DNA from: Bog-793 sp050013835
GTDB lineage: Bacteria > Actinomycetota > Acidimicrobiia > Acidimicrobiales > Bog-793
Assembly (NCBI GenBank): GCA_050013835.1
Contig: JBEKEM010000007.1
Coordinates: forward strand, 1-64,000
Reading direction: 5' to 3'
Length of the DNA: 64,000 bases
Of this stretch, positions 27,718 to 35,355 are shown piece after piece. Every line of letters begins with the position of its first letter. Positions within the stretch are counted from its first letter, which is position 1. The notes under the pieces are model-generated. The model searched no databases and was not told the origin of the DNA. It saw only the letters and a list, made by a program, of their open reading frames with translations. Made by a program: the position numbers and the translations under genes.

Positions 27718-28278
27718 ATGGCGGTCATCGACGTCGCCGGCTACGTCGCCGAGCTGAAGGACCACGCCGTCGACCACGGTTTCCACGTGCACGACGAGCG
27801 CCACTTCGTCGAGACCTACTCGCTGCGCCAGTTCTGGGAGGTCGACCTCCATCCCGAGGAGGGCTGCGGCGGGCCGATCGACCTCCACCTCGCCCTCGAG
27901 GTCGACCCGCGCACGCTCCTCGATTTCGAGGACGCCGTCGTGGCGCTGCCCGACGACGCCGAGCCGCCGGACAAGTGGAGCTTTCCGCTGACGTTCACCT
28001 GGGGCATTCCCCCGCTGCCGCACGGACCGGACCTCTTGCGGCTGGCGATCGACCTCGCCGGGATCGGCGGCGTGGAGCTGCCGCTCGAGATCTCGGCGAC
28101 CGATTCCTTCGGCTCGGTGACCGACCCCCCCGTCCGACGCCTGACGATCGTCGCCCACCAGGACGTCTCGCTCGCCAGGGTGCTCGCCGGCGAGGAACTC
28201 CTCTGCGACGCCTTCGAGCGCACGCTGGCCGTGAGTCGGTTCCTCCTCGACGCCGCCCCCGCCTGGCTCGCCTCCTAG
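27718..28278 (+). CDS. Conserved-looking cytoplasmic protein of unknown function
   Basis: A 186-residue acidic protein without signal peptide or membrane segment. It begins MAVIDVAGYVAELKDHAVDH and has alternating beta and helical segments with many Asp and Glu residues. Features such as WEVDLHPEEGCGGPIDLHLA and PLTFTWGIPPLP look like a structured single domain. Codon use matches neighbouring housekeeping genes, which supports a real gene. I do not recognise the family. ATG 27718 was chosen because a -10 element lies 9 nt upstream; the frame opens at 27667. It is divergent from the phosphatase gene and convergent with the ROK kinase gene. Confidence 0.65.
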   Translation: MAVIDVAGYVAELKDHAVDHGFHVHDERHFVETYSLRQFWEVDLHPEEGCGGPIDLHLALEVDPRTLLDFEDAVVALPDDAEPPDKWSFPLTFTWGIPPLPHGPDLLRLAIDLAGIGGVELPLEISATDSFGSVTDPPVRRLTIVAHQDVSLARVLAGEELLCDAFERTLAVSRFLLDAAPAWLAS

Positions 28279-28322
28279 CGCGGCCCCGACGGTGGCCCTC
28301 AACTGCCGATCGACGAGCTGAT

Positions 28323-29162
28323 CTAGATCTCCTCGAGCAAGCGCCCGTCCTCCCAGAGGCGCACGCCGCCGAGGATGCCGGCCAGGTTGTCGACGACCGT
28401 GTACGGGTCGCGCACGGCTCCCCGCAGGTGGCGCGAGTTCCCCCCGCCGAGGTAGCAGTGGTCGAAGTTCGTCAGCACCCGGAAGTTCTCCAGCCCGGCG
28501 AGGACGCGGCGGCGCCAACGCCGCGGGCCGATCCGGTGGAGCGCGGCCCCACCGAGCTGCTGGTTGTAGGTCTCACCCTTGCGGAACGGCTGGAGGGAGA
28601 GTTCAAGGTGCGGCAAGAGCACGCCGTCGTGGAAAAGGGCCGTGCCCACCCCGGTCCCGAAGGTGAGGACGAACTCGAGACCGCGCCCCGCCACGACGGC
28701 CAGACCATGCAGGTCGGCGTCGTTCGCGACCCGGGTCGGCTTGCCGAACCGGGCGGTGAGCGCCGCGGCGAGGTCGAACCCGGACCAGGCGGCGACGAGC
28801 TTCGGGTCGATCGGCGAGCCGAGCCCCCGTTCCGTCTCGAACTGCGGTTCGGTGCACATCCGGCCCCGGCGCACGACACCCGGCAGTCCGAGGGACACCC
28901 GGTCGAAGGCCGGCAGGGGCCGGACGAGATCGGCGAGCGTCGCGACGAACCGCTCCGGCGGCAGCGGGTAGGGCGTCGGAACGCTCACCCGGTCAGCGAC
29001 GAGGTGCTCGTCGATGTCGAGCACCGACGCCTTCAGCCCGCTCCCCCCGGCGTCGATCGCCAGCGTGTACGGCCGGCACGGGGTCTCGCCCCGGCCCGGC
29101 GGCCCTCCCGGCGAGGGCGCCTCACCGGACGGGGGCCCCTGCACGTCCTCCCCGCCCGTCAT
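28323..29162 (-). CDS. ROK-family sugar kinase, polyphosphate-glucokinase-like
   Basis: A 279-residue ASKHA-fold kinase. The phosphate-1 motif is TLAIDAGGSGLKASVLD, the catalytic base sits in VANDADLHGL, the phosphate-2 motif is LTFGTGVGTALFHDG, and a late Gly-rich motif is HCYLGGGNSRHL. The zinc-binding CGxxGC motif of most ROK enzymes is absent, as in polyphosphate glucokinases. The likely reaction is phosphorylation of glucose or a related sugar with polyphosphate or ATP; the donor cannot be read from sequence. About 30 Pro/Gly-rich residues precede the domain. ATG 29162 overlaps the stop of pepA (ATGA). It ends a four-gene overlapping unit. Confidence 0.75.
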   Translation of the reverse strand: MTGGEDVQGPPSGEAPSPGGPPGRGETPCRPYTLAIDAGGSGLKASVLDIDEHLVADRVSVPTPYPLPPERFVATLADLVRPLPAFDRVSLGLPGVVRRGRMCTEPQFETERGLGSPIDPKLVAAWSGFDLAAALTARFGKPTRVANDADLHGLAVVAGRGLEFVLTFGTGVGTALFHDGVLLPHLELSLQPFRKGETYNQQLGGAALHRIGPRRWRRRVLAGLENFRVLTNFDHCYLGGGNSRHLRGAVRDPYTVVDNLAGILGGVRLWEDGRLLEEI

Positions 29163-30658
29163 CGCAGGAGCCCGCACCCTGCCGCGCCCGGTGGCGCGGG
29201 GGTGCCGAGCGGCTGATACGTCTCGAGCAGCTCGAGCAGGGTCCGCACCCCGAATCCCGTGCCGCCCTTGCGGACGTAGCCGTCGTTCTCCTCGGCCCTC
29301 GCCGGGCCGGCCATGTCGAGGTGGGCCCACGGCGTCGTGCCGACGAACTCGCCGAGGATGAGCCCGGCCACCAGGGTGGCGGCCTCGCCGGGCGTGCCGA
29401 GGTTCTTCATGTCGGCCACCTCCGAGTCGTAGCTCGACCGGTAGCCGGCGGGCAGCGGCAGGCGCCAGACCGGCTCGCCGGCGCGGGCGGCCGCCTGCTC
29501 CACGGCGGCGACGATGCGGTCGTCGTTGCCCATCAGGCCGGCGATCCTCCGTCCGAGGGCGACAACGACGGCGCCGGTGAGCGTGGCGAGGTCGACGACG
29601 GCGTCCGGCGACTCCTCGCCCGCGAGACAGAGGGCGTCGGCGAGGACGAGCCGCCCCTCGCAGTCGGTGTTCAGCACCTCGATCGTCTTGCCGTTGCGGA
29701 TCCGCACGACGTCGCCCGGCTTGATCGCCCGCCCGCCCGGCATGTTCTCCGTCATCGGCATGAAGCCGACCACCCGCACGCCGACGCCGAGGCGCCGGCA
29801 CGCACTGAGCGCGGCGAGCACCGCGGCCGCACCGCTCATGTCGTACTTCATCGTCATCATCGACGCGACCGGCTTTAGCGACAGGCCCCCGGAGTCGAAG
29901 GTGATCCCCTTGCCGACGAGAGCGACCGCCGGCGCCGCGGGGTCGTCCGGCCGGTACTCGGCGCGCACGAGACGCGGCGGCTCCGCCGAGCCCCGCGCCA
30001 CACCGAGAAGACCGCCGAGCCGAGCGGCGGCGATCTGCTCCTCGTCCCAGACCTCGACCGACAGTCCCTGTTCGTCCCCCTGCGCGGCGGCGTGCCGGGC
30101 GAAGGCGGTCGGCGTCATCTCGTCCGCCGGCGTGTTCACGAGCTCGCGGCACAGGACCACAGCCCCCGCGGTCACGACTCCCGCGGCGATGCCGGCGGCG
30201 AGGGCGCCGCCGTCGGCTTCGGCGAGGACGACCCGCCCGAGCGCCGGGGGTTTCGGGTCGCTTCTTCGCGCCGTGAACCGGTACCCGCCGAGAAGCACCC
30301 CCTCGGCGACGGCGCGGCCCACCGCCGACGGGCCAAGTGAGGCGCGCGCCACCCCCTTCAGGTCGAAGCCCACCGATGCGCACTGCGCCGCCGCCCCCGC
30401 CAGCGCCGCGCCCGCCCGGCGGCACGCCTCGCCGTCGAGACGGCCCGCCTCGCCCAATCCGACGAGGATCTCGAGCGAGCAGTCCTCCCGGGCGAACGAC
30501 GCCACCTCGCCGAGCGCGCCGGAGAAGCCCTGCATCGCGGCGAGCGGTGCCTCCGCGAGCGCCGACCCGTCGGGCGCGACGAGGCCGGCGAGCACCGGTC
30601 GGGCCCGCGCCGCCACGTCGCCGGGAAGCACCCTCGCACCCTCGATCGCCACGGTCAT
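29159..30658 (-). CDS. pepA: Leucyl aminopeptidase (M17)
   Basis: A 499-residue cytosolic aminopeptidase with a divergent N-terminal domain and a well-conserved C-terminal catalytic domain. Key elements are VGKGITFDSGGLSLKP (metal and catalytic Lys), MKYDMSGAAAVL, and NTDCEGRLVLADAL (metal ligands and catalytic Arg; the usual Ala is Cys here). It releases N-terminal residues from peptides using two divalent metals. ATG 30658 lies 5 nt after the PduO gene stop, and its end overlaps the ROK kinase gene, so it is the third gene of a tight four-gene unit. Length is normal. Confidence 0.95.
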   Translation of the reverse strand: MTVAIEGARVLPGDVAARARPVLAGLVAPDGSALAEAPLAAMQGFSGALGEVASFAREDCSLEILVGLGEAGRLDGEACRRAGAALAGAAAQCASVGFDLKGVARASLGPSAVGRAVAEGVLLGGYRFTARRSDPKPPALGRVVLAEADGGALAAGIAAGVVTAGAVVLCRELVNTPADEMTPTAFARHAAAQGDEQGLSVEVWDEEQIAAARLGGLLGVARGSAEPPRLVRAEYRPDDPAAPAVALVGKGITFDSGGLSLKPVASMMTMKYDMSGAAAVLAALSACRRLGVGVRVVGFMPMTENMPGGRAIKPGDVVRIRNGKTIEVLNTDCEGRLVLADALCLAGEESPDAVVDLATLTGAVVVALGRRIAGLMGNDDRIVAAVEQAAARAGEPVWRLPLPAGYRSSYDSEVADMKNLGTPGEAATLVAGLILGEFVGTTPWAHLDMAGPARAEENDGYVRKGGTGFGVRTLLELLETYQPLGTPAPPGAAGCGLLR

Positions 30659-30663
30659 CGCAC

Positions 30664-31203
30664 TCAGTCCTCCTTCCCCTTCTCGCGGGCGGGCCGGAAG
30701 CCCTCCTCGGCCTCCCGGGCGAGCGTCCAGCACAGGTCCGAGAGCCGGTTCACGTAGGCGAGGACGTGGCCCGTGCGACCTTCCAGCGCCACGAGACGGC
30801 GCTCGGCGCGCCGCACGACCGTGCGGGCGTGGTCGAAGGCGGCGGCGAGGTGGTTCTCGCCCGGCACGGCGAACCCGTCGATCCGCCCGAGTCCGGCCGC
30901 GTGGGCGTCGATCGCCGACTCCAGCGCGGCGACCATCTCCGGCGTGACCGCGGCGACCGCCCCCGCGCCTGCCCCTCCGCCGGAAGCGGCCACCTCCCCC
31001 ATCGCGGCCCACAGGTCCCGCTCCACGGCGACGAGGAGGTTGCCGAGATCGCCTCCCCCTGCCGCGGCGCGCGCCACGCCGAGCGCCGCCTGCGCCTCGT
31101 CGAGCGCGCCGAGCGCCTCGATGACGGGATCCGACTTGGCGACCCGAACGCCGCCGCGCAGCGACGTCGTCCCGTCGTCGCCGCGGCGCGTGTAGATCCT
31201 CAC
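30664..31203 (-). CDS. PduO-type ATP:cob(I)alamin adenosyltransferase
   Basis: A 179-residue five-helix-bundle enzyme that adds the adenosyl group to cob(I)alamin, giving coenzyme B12. The ATP-binding N-terminal motif is YTRRGDDGTTSLRGGVRVAK and the active-site helix has ARTVVRRAERRLVAL, ending with VNRLSDLCWTLAR. All are typical of the PduO/MMAB type. GTG 31203 overlaps the stop of the upstream phosphodiesterase gene (GTGA). It suggests that the organism uses an adenosylcobalamin enzyme, but none is seen nearby; its partners pepA and the ROK kinase do not share an obvious pathway. Confidence 0.92.
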   Translation of the reverse strand: MRIYTRRGDDGTTSLRGGVRVAKSDPVIEALGALDEAQAALGVARAAAGGGDLGNLLVAVERDLWAAMGEVAASGGGAGAGAVAAVTPEMVAALESAIDAHAAGLGRIDGFAVPGENHLAAAFDHARTVVRRAERRLVALEGRTGHVLAYVNRLSDLCWTLAREAEEGFRPAREKGKED

Positions 31204-32372
31204 GGCCGCACCGCGAGCAGCGGCACGAGCACTTCTGCCGGGGTGAGCGAGCCGTGACGCGACAGCAGCCGCCCCTCCCCGGGGCTCGCCGGGTCGGCGA
31301 ACGAGACGGCGGTCCGGGCGACGAGGGCGACGTCGCCGAGTCGCCGCCGGAAGGCGTCCCGGAGCGGCCCCCCGAACCAGCCGTCCCGGTCGATCTCGTC
31401 CGCGGTCCGCACCCAGGCGATCCCGCCGTAGAGGTCGCGGGCCCCGGCCGCGACCCGCTCCGTCGCCCCGTCGCGTACGTGGAGCCAGCGGAACCGCCCC
31501 TCGCCCGAGAGGCCGGTCACGTCCTCGAGCAGGCCGGGGTCGATCGCCAGTGACGGCGAGGTCGTCTCGACCTGGCCGTGGTCCGAGGTGACCGCCAGGG
31601 CGCACCCCGCCGGCAGCCGTTCGACGAGTTCCCCGACGAGCCGGTCGGTGGCGGCGATCTCGGCCTCGTAGCACGCGCCGAGCCCCTCGGCGTGGGCGAC
31701 CTTGTCGATCCCGTCGTAGTAGGCGTAGACGAAGGGTGCGCCGGCCGCGAGGGCCTCGGCGACCAGGACGCCGATCGACGAGCTCACCCGCCAGCCGCGC
31801 AGTTCCGTGCCTGCCAGGTGCGCCAGCGAGAAGCCCGAGCCGGCGAAGGCGGCTTTGGAGACGACCGGGACGGGGCAGCCGAGGAACGGCTCGATCTGCT
31901 GGAACGCCTGCGGGCGGATCGCGGCGCGGGCGTCGCCCCCGCCCGTCGTCCATCGCAGCACGTTCAGCACCTCGTTCCCGGCCCGCACCCGGTAACCGAG
32001 CACGCCGTGTTCGGCCGGCGCCCGCCCCGTCGTGAGCGAGGTGAGGGCGGTCGCCGTCGTCGTCGGCGCCACCGAGGTGAGCGTCGCCGAGTCCATCCGC
32101 GTCATCGTCGGCGCGACCGCGCGGTGCTCGGCGAGGCTCGCCGCGCCAAGGCCGTCGAGGACGAGCAAGACGACGCTTCGGGCCTCGGCGAGCGGCGCCG
32201 GCAACCAGGCCGGGAGGGCGCCACCCGACCGCAGGGCATCGAGTCGGAGCAGCGTCGGGACGACCTCCGTCAGACACGCCCCGCCGTAGTCGGGGCGGAG
32301 CGGCTCGTCCGGGTCCCGGTCCACATCCCACGCCGCCGCACCGCCAGCAAGCGACGCCGGCGACCCGTTCAC
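31200..32372 (-). CDS. Alkaline-phosphatase-superfamily nucleotide pyrophosphatase/phosphodiesterase
   Basis: A 390-residue member of the type I phosphodiesterase family. Zinc ligands and nucleophile are visible: Asp in VLLVLDGLG, Thr in SVAPTTTATALTSL, Asp and His in YYDGIDKVAH, Asp-His in TSDHGQV, and a final His in LSRHGSLTPAE. It would hydrolyse phosphodiester or pyrophosphate bonds of nucleotides or a related compound. There is no signal peptide, so it appears cytoplasmic. It opens a four-gene overlapping unit. GTG 32372 is preceded by TATGCT at 7 nt and no ribosome site, so it is probably leaderless. Confidence 0.88.
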   Translation of the reverse strand: MNGSPASLAGGAAAWDVDRDPDEPLRPDYGGACLTEVVPTLLRLDALRSGGALPAWLPAPLAEARSVVLLVLDGLGAASLAEHRAVAPTMTRMDSATLTSVAPTTTATALTSLTTGRAPAEHGVLGYRVRAGNEVLNVLRWTTGGGDARAAIRPQAFQQIEPFLGCPVPVVSKAAFAGSGFSLAHLAGTELRGWRVSSSIGVLVAEALAAGAPFVYAYYDGIDKVAHAEGLGACYEAEIAATDRLVGELVERLPAGCALAVTSDHGQVETTSPSLAIDPGLLEDVTGLSGEGRFRWLHVRDGATERVAAGARDLYGGIAWVRTADEIDRDGWFGGPLRDAFRRRLGDVALVARTAVSFADPASPGEGRLLSRHGSLTPAEVLVPLLAVRP

Positions 32373-32379
32373 TGGTCAG

Positions 32380-32385
32380 AGCATA
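32380..32385 (-). promoter_or_regulatory. -10 element of a leaderless promoter for the phosphodiesterase unit
   Basis: TATGCT, the best -10 match among the leaderless genes here, is 7 nt before GTG 32372. The divergent Rrf2 gene begins only 38 nt away, so its product could bind this short gap. Confidence 0.5.
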
Positions 32386-32410
32386 CGACGCCCCTCCGAG
32401 GCGCCGTACC

Positions 32411-32866
32411 ATGGGCCGAGTGAGGGTTTCGACGCGTGGTGACTACGCCTGTCGGGCGCTGCTGTCACTCGCGTTGCGTGACGACGGCGTCACGCCGACC
32501 TCGGTGCGCGACATCGCGGAACGGACGGCACTGCCCCAGCCCTACCTCGAGCAGATCCTCCTGGCGCTGAAGGGCGCCGGCCTCGTGCGATCCAAGCGCG
32601 GTGTCGGAGGTGGTTACGTGCTCGCCCGCCCGGCCGACGCGATCACCCTCGGAGCCATCGTCTCGGCGGTCGACGGGCCGATCGCCGTCGGGGACTTCGG
32701 CCTGCCGCACGAGAACGGGGCGTGCGACCACGAGGGCCAGTGCGTGCTTCTGGACCTCTGGGCCGACGTCAGCGAGCACATGCGGCGTCATCTCGACTCA
32801 TACCGCCTGAGCGACATGGTCGCCCGCGCCCGCCACACGGTCCCCTCCGGCGCCGCGCGCGCCTGA
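32411..32866 (+). CDS. Rrf2-family transcriptional regulator
   Basis: A 151-residue winged-helix regulator. The start VSTRGDYACRALLSLAL, the recognition region QPYLEQILLALKGAGLVRSKRG and the wing VGGGYVLARP are classic Rrf2. Two cysteines (C106 and C112, in GACDHEGQC) lie where IscR and NsrR bind an iron-sulfur cluster; IscR-like proteins have three, so cluster binding is possible but the set looks incomplete. It is divergent from the four-gene phosphodiesterase unit with only 38 nt between starts, and could control it or itself. ATG 32411 has GAGG 9 nt upstream; GTG 32420 is an alternative. Confidence 0.9.
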   Translation: MGRVRVSTRGDYACRALLSLALRDDGVTPTSVRDIAERTALPQPYLEQILLALKGAGLVRSKRGVGGGYVLARPADAITLGAIVSAVDGPIAVGDFGLPHENGACDHEGQCVLLDLWADVSEHMRRHLDSYRLSDMVARARHTVPSGAARA

Positions 32867-33105
32867 CCCGGCCCCGCCCGGGCCGCTCCCGAAGACGGCG
32901 CCGGGCACCCGATCCGCCTCCCTCGCCTGACCGCTCGCGCCCCGTCTTGGCCTCCAGCGTCACCGTCCGCCGGGCGCCGACACCGGTCCGGCCGATCGCG
33001 CTCCCCGGTCCCCCGATGGAATGCGCCCTCCCCCGCGGGCGTTGGACATGGTGCCGGCCGACGAGGGGCCGGGGTGATCAAGGTTCTAGGAACGGAGGCG
33101 AAGCC

Positions 33106-33891
33106 ATCACGACAACGTATGCGGACGAGGTGGTCGAGCACGCCAGCGGGGGCCCGGACCTCATGCGGCTCTTCCTTGACGAGATTGGCAGGTACCCGCT
33201 GCTCAGTGCCACAGAGCAGGTCGCGCTGGCGCAACGGATCGAACACGGCGACGCCGAGGCGAAGAACCAAATGATCGCCGGCAACCTCCGGCTGGTCGTT
33301 CACTGGGCCCGCCGGTACCAGGGGCGGGGGGTCGACCTGACCGACCTCGTCCAGGAGGGCACGTTCGGGCTCATGCGGGCCGTGGAGAAGTTCGACTGGA
33401 GGCGGGGCTTCAAGTTCTCGACGTACGCCACGTGGTGGATCCGCCAGTCCCTCCAGCGGGCGGTGCAGTCCAAGGGCCGGGCGATCCGCCTGCCTGAGGA
33501 CGCCGTCGCCGCCGAGAACGCGGCCGAGCGCGCCGGCGAAGGGCACGAGCGGCACCTGCCCCGCGTCGTCGCCAGCCTCGACCAGCCGGTCGCGGCCGAC
33601 GCCAACGCGACCCTCGGCGACCTCATCGCCGCCGATGACTCCTCGGTCGCCGACGAAGTCGTCGAGTCCCTCGCCAGCGAGGGTCTCGAGGAGGCCATCA
33701 ACCGCCTTCCCGAGCTCGAGCGGGAGGTCGTGCGGCTCCGCTTCGGCCTGACCGGTCAGCCCCCCGCGTCGCTCGAGACGACGGCCCGGGCGCTCGGCAT
33801 CGGCGTGCGCCGGGTCCGCAGCCTCGAGGCATCGGCGCTACGGGCGCTCGCCGCCCAGCCCGAGATCAGCGCCTTCCACACCGCCGCCTGA
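33106..33891 (+). CDS. RNA polymerase sigma factor, sigma-70 group 2 type
   Basis: A 261-residue sigma factor. Region 1.2 is DLMRLFLDEIGRYPLL. Region 2 has NLRLVVHWARRY, LIQ-like DLVQEGTFGLMRAVEKFDW and FSTYATWWIRQSLQRAV. Region 3 and region 4 follow, with ELEREVVRLRFGL and the helix-turn-helix LETTARALGIGVRRVRSLE. It lacks the long N-terminal region of the primary factor, so it is a group 2 (SigB/HrdD-like) form, probably for stress or stationary phase. The start is odd: GGAGG is spaced 7 nt before an ATC codon at 33106, whereas the first GTG (33130) has no ribosome site. An ATG at 33016 would add an unlikely Arg/Pro-rich leader. The family call is firm, the start is not. Confidence 0.9.
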   Translation: MTTTYADEVVEHASGGPDLMRLFLDEIGRYPLLSATEQVALAQRIEHGDAEAKNQMIAGNLRLVVHWARRYQGRGVDLTDLVQEGTFGLMRAVEKFDWRRGFKFSTYATWWIRQSLQRAVQSKGRAIRLPEDAVAAENAAERAGEGHERHLPRVVASLDQPVAADANATLGDLIAADDSSVADEVVESLASEGLEEAINRLPELEREVVRLRFGLTGQPPASLETTARALGIGVRRVRSLEASALRALAAQPEISAFHTAA

Positions 33892-33899
33892 ACGGTTCC

Positions 33900-34841
33900 T
33901 CAGGACAGGCGGCCCAGCACCGCCACCAGGTCCTCGGGCAGCGGGACCTCCCATTCGAGCGTCTCGCCCGTCGCCGGGTGGACGAGCTGCAGCCTCCCGG
34001 CGTGCAGGAACGGTCGCGAGATCCCGAGTGCTGCCCGCACCGCCGGGGCCAGGCCCCCGCCGTAACGCCCGTCGCCCGCCACCGGGTGGCCGATCGCCGC
34101 GAGGTGGACGCGGATCTGGTGCGTCCGCCCCGACTCCAACGCGACCTCGGCGAGCGTCGCAGCCACCGGCACCGAATAGCGCGACAGCACCCGGTAGCGG
34201 GTCCGGGCGGCTCGCCCGCCGACCGTCACCGCCATGCGGGTACGGTCCCGCACGGAACGCCCGATCGGCGCGTCGACCGTGCCCTCGTCGGCGACCAGCC
34301 TGCCGAGGAGCAGCGCGGTGTAGCGACGCCCCATCGACCTTGCCGAGAGCTGCGCCGCCAGCGCCCGCCAGGCGGCGGGGTTGCGTGCCACCACGAGCAG
34401 GCCCGACGTGTCCTTGTCGAGGCGGTGGACGATCCCCGGGCGCGACGGGTCGCCGGCCCCGTCCCTGGCCGCCTCGACGAGGTCCGGGTACCGCGCGACC
34501 AGACCCGCCGCCAACGTCCCGGTGTGGTGACCAGCACCGGGGTGCACGACGACGCCGGACGGCTTCGCCACGACGATGATGTCGGCGTCCTCGTAGACGA
34601 CGGTGAACGGCACGCTGCCCGGTGCCACCGGCGCGAGCGCCGTGTCGCCACCGGCGGACGTCGTCACGAGCTCGAGAGTCGCCCCGGAGGCGACGCGCAC
34701 GTGACGGGACGTGACCGGCGCTCCTCCGAGCCGCACGCCCCCCGCGGCGATCAGCTCCGCCACGACGCGGCGCGACCACCCGGTGACGAGGGCCACCGCC
34801 CGGTCGACCCGTTCGCCGTCGAGCGCCGCCGGGACCGTCAT
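33900..34841 (-). CDS. RluA/RluD-family 23S rRNA pseudouridine synthase
   Basis: A 313-residue enzyme with an N-terminal S4 RNA-binding domain (VDRAVALVTGWSRRVVAELI) and the RluA catalytic domain. The active-site Asp is in GIVHRLDKDTSGLLVVA, and the C-terminal part has ESGRTHQIRVHLAAIGHPVAGD. It converts uridines to pseudouridine, in RluD's case in helix 69 of 23S rRNA; the exact target cannot be read. ATG 34841 is used; TTG 34853 would overlap the lspA stop. The order lspA-rluD is widely conserved in bacteria, which supports the call. Confidence 0.93.
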   Translation of the reverse strand: MTVPAALDGERVDRAVALVTGWSRRVVAELIAAGGVRLGGAPVTSRHVRVASGATLELVTTSAGGDTALAPVAPGSVPFTVVYEDADIIVVAKPSGVVVHPGAGHHTGTLAAGLVARYPDLVEAARDGAGDPSRPGIVHRLDKDTSGLLVVARNPAAWRALAAQLSARSMGRRYTALLLGRLVADEGTVDAPIGRSVRDRTRMAVTVGGRAARTRYRVLSRYSVPVAATLAEVALESGRTHQIRVHLAAIGHPVAGDGRYGGGLAPAVRAALGISRPFLHAGRLQLVHPATGETLEWEVPLPEDLVAVLGRLS

Positions 34842-34849
34842 CGTCGTCG

Positions 34850-35353
34850 TCAAGTTCCCGCCCCCTCCGGGCGCTTCCGCCCTTGCCGCAGCCAGAACGA
34901 GGCGAGAAGCAGGACCGCCCCGCCGACGATGGCGACGTCGGCGAGGTTGAATGTCGGCCAGAAGCCGAGATGGACGAAGTCGACCACCGCGCCGTGGTGG
35001 GAGCGGAAGACCCGGTCCGCGAGGTTGCCGAGCGCCCCGCCGAGGACCAGCCCGGTTCCGATCGCGGCCGGGTAGCTCGGCGCGGCGGCGGCGAACCAGA
35101 CCAGCGCCCCAACGAGGACGACCACGCTCACGATGATCGGCACCGTCAGCCCGACGCCGAGAGAGAAGGCGACCCCCGAGTTGAACGACAGCGTGAGCGA
35201 CAGCGGCCCGAAAAGGTGGATCGGACCGTTCTGCAGCCGCTGCAGCGCGAAGGTCTTCGCCGTCTGGTCAGCGGCGAGGACGACTGCGGCCGTGACCGCG
35301 GCAGCCGGGGCTCGCCGCCGAGTGCGTGACCCGTCGGCCGCGCGCGGCTCCAC
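34850..35353 (-). CDS. lspA: Lipoprotein signal peptidase II
   Basis: A 167-residue aspartyl protease with four membrane helices that removes signal peptides from diacylated prolipoproteins. Conserved boxes are LAADQTAK, FNSGVAFSLG, GGALGNLADRVF, VVDFVHL and FNLADVAI; the two catalytic Asp are in GNLADR and FNLAD. GTG 35353 lies 2 nt after the upstream stop and leaves a short cytoplasmic start. It is followed immediately by the rluD-like gene. Length and motifs are normal. Confidence 0.96.
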   Translation of the reverse strand: MEPRAADGSRTRRRAPAAAVTAAVVLAADQTAKTFALQRLQNGPIHLFGPLSLTLSFNSGVAFSLGVGLTVPIIVSVVVLVGALVWFAAAAPSYPAAIGTGLVLGGALGNLADRVFRSHHGAVVDFVHLGFWPTFNLADVAIVGGAVLLLASFWLRQGRKRPEGAGT

Positions 35354-35355
35354 GG

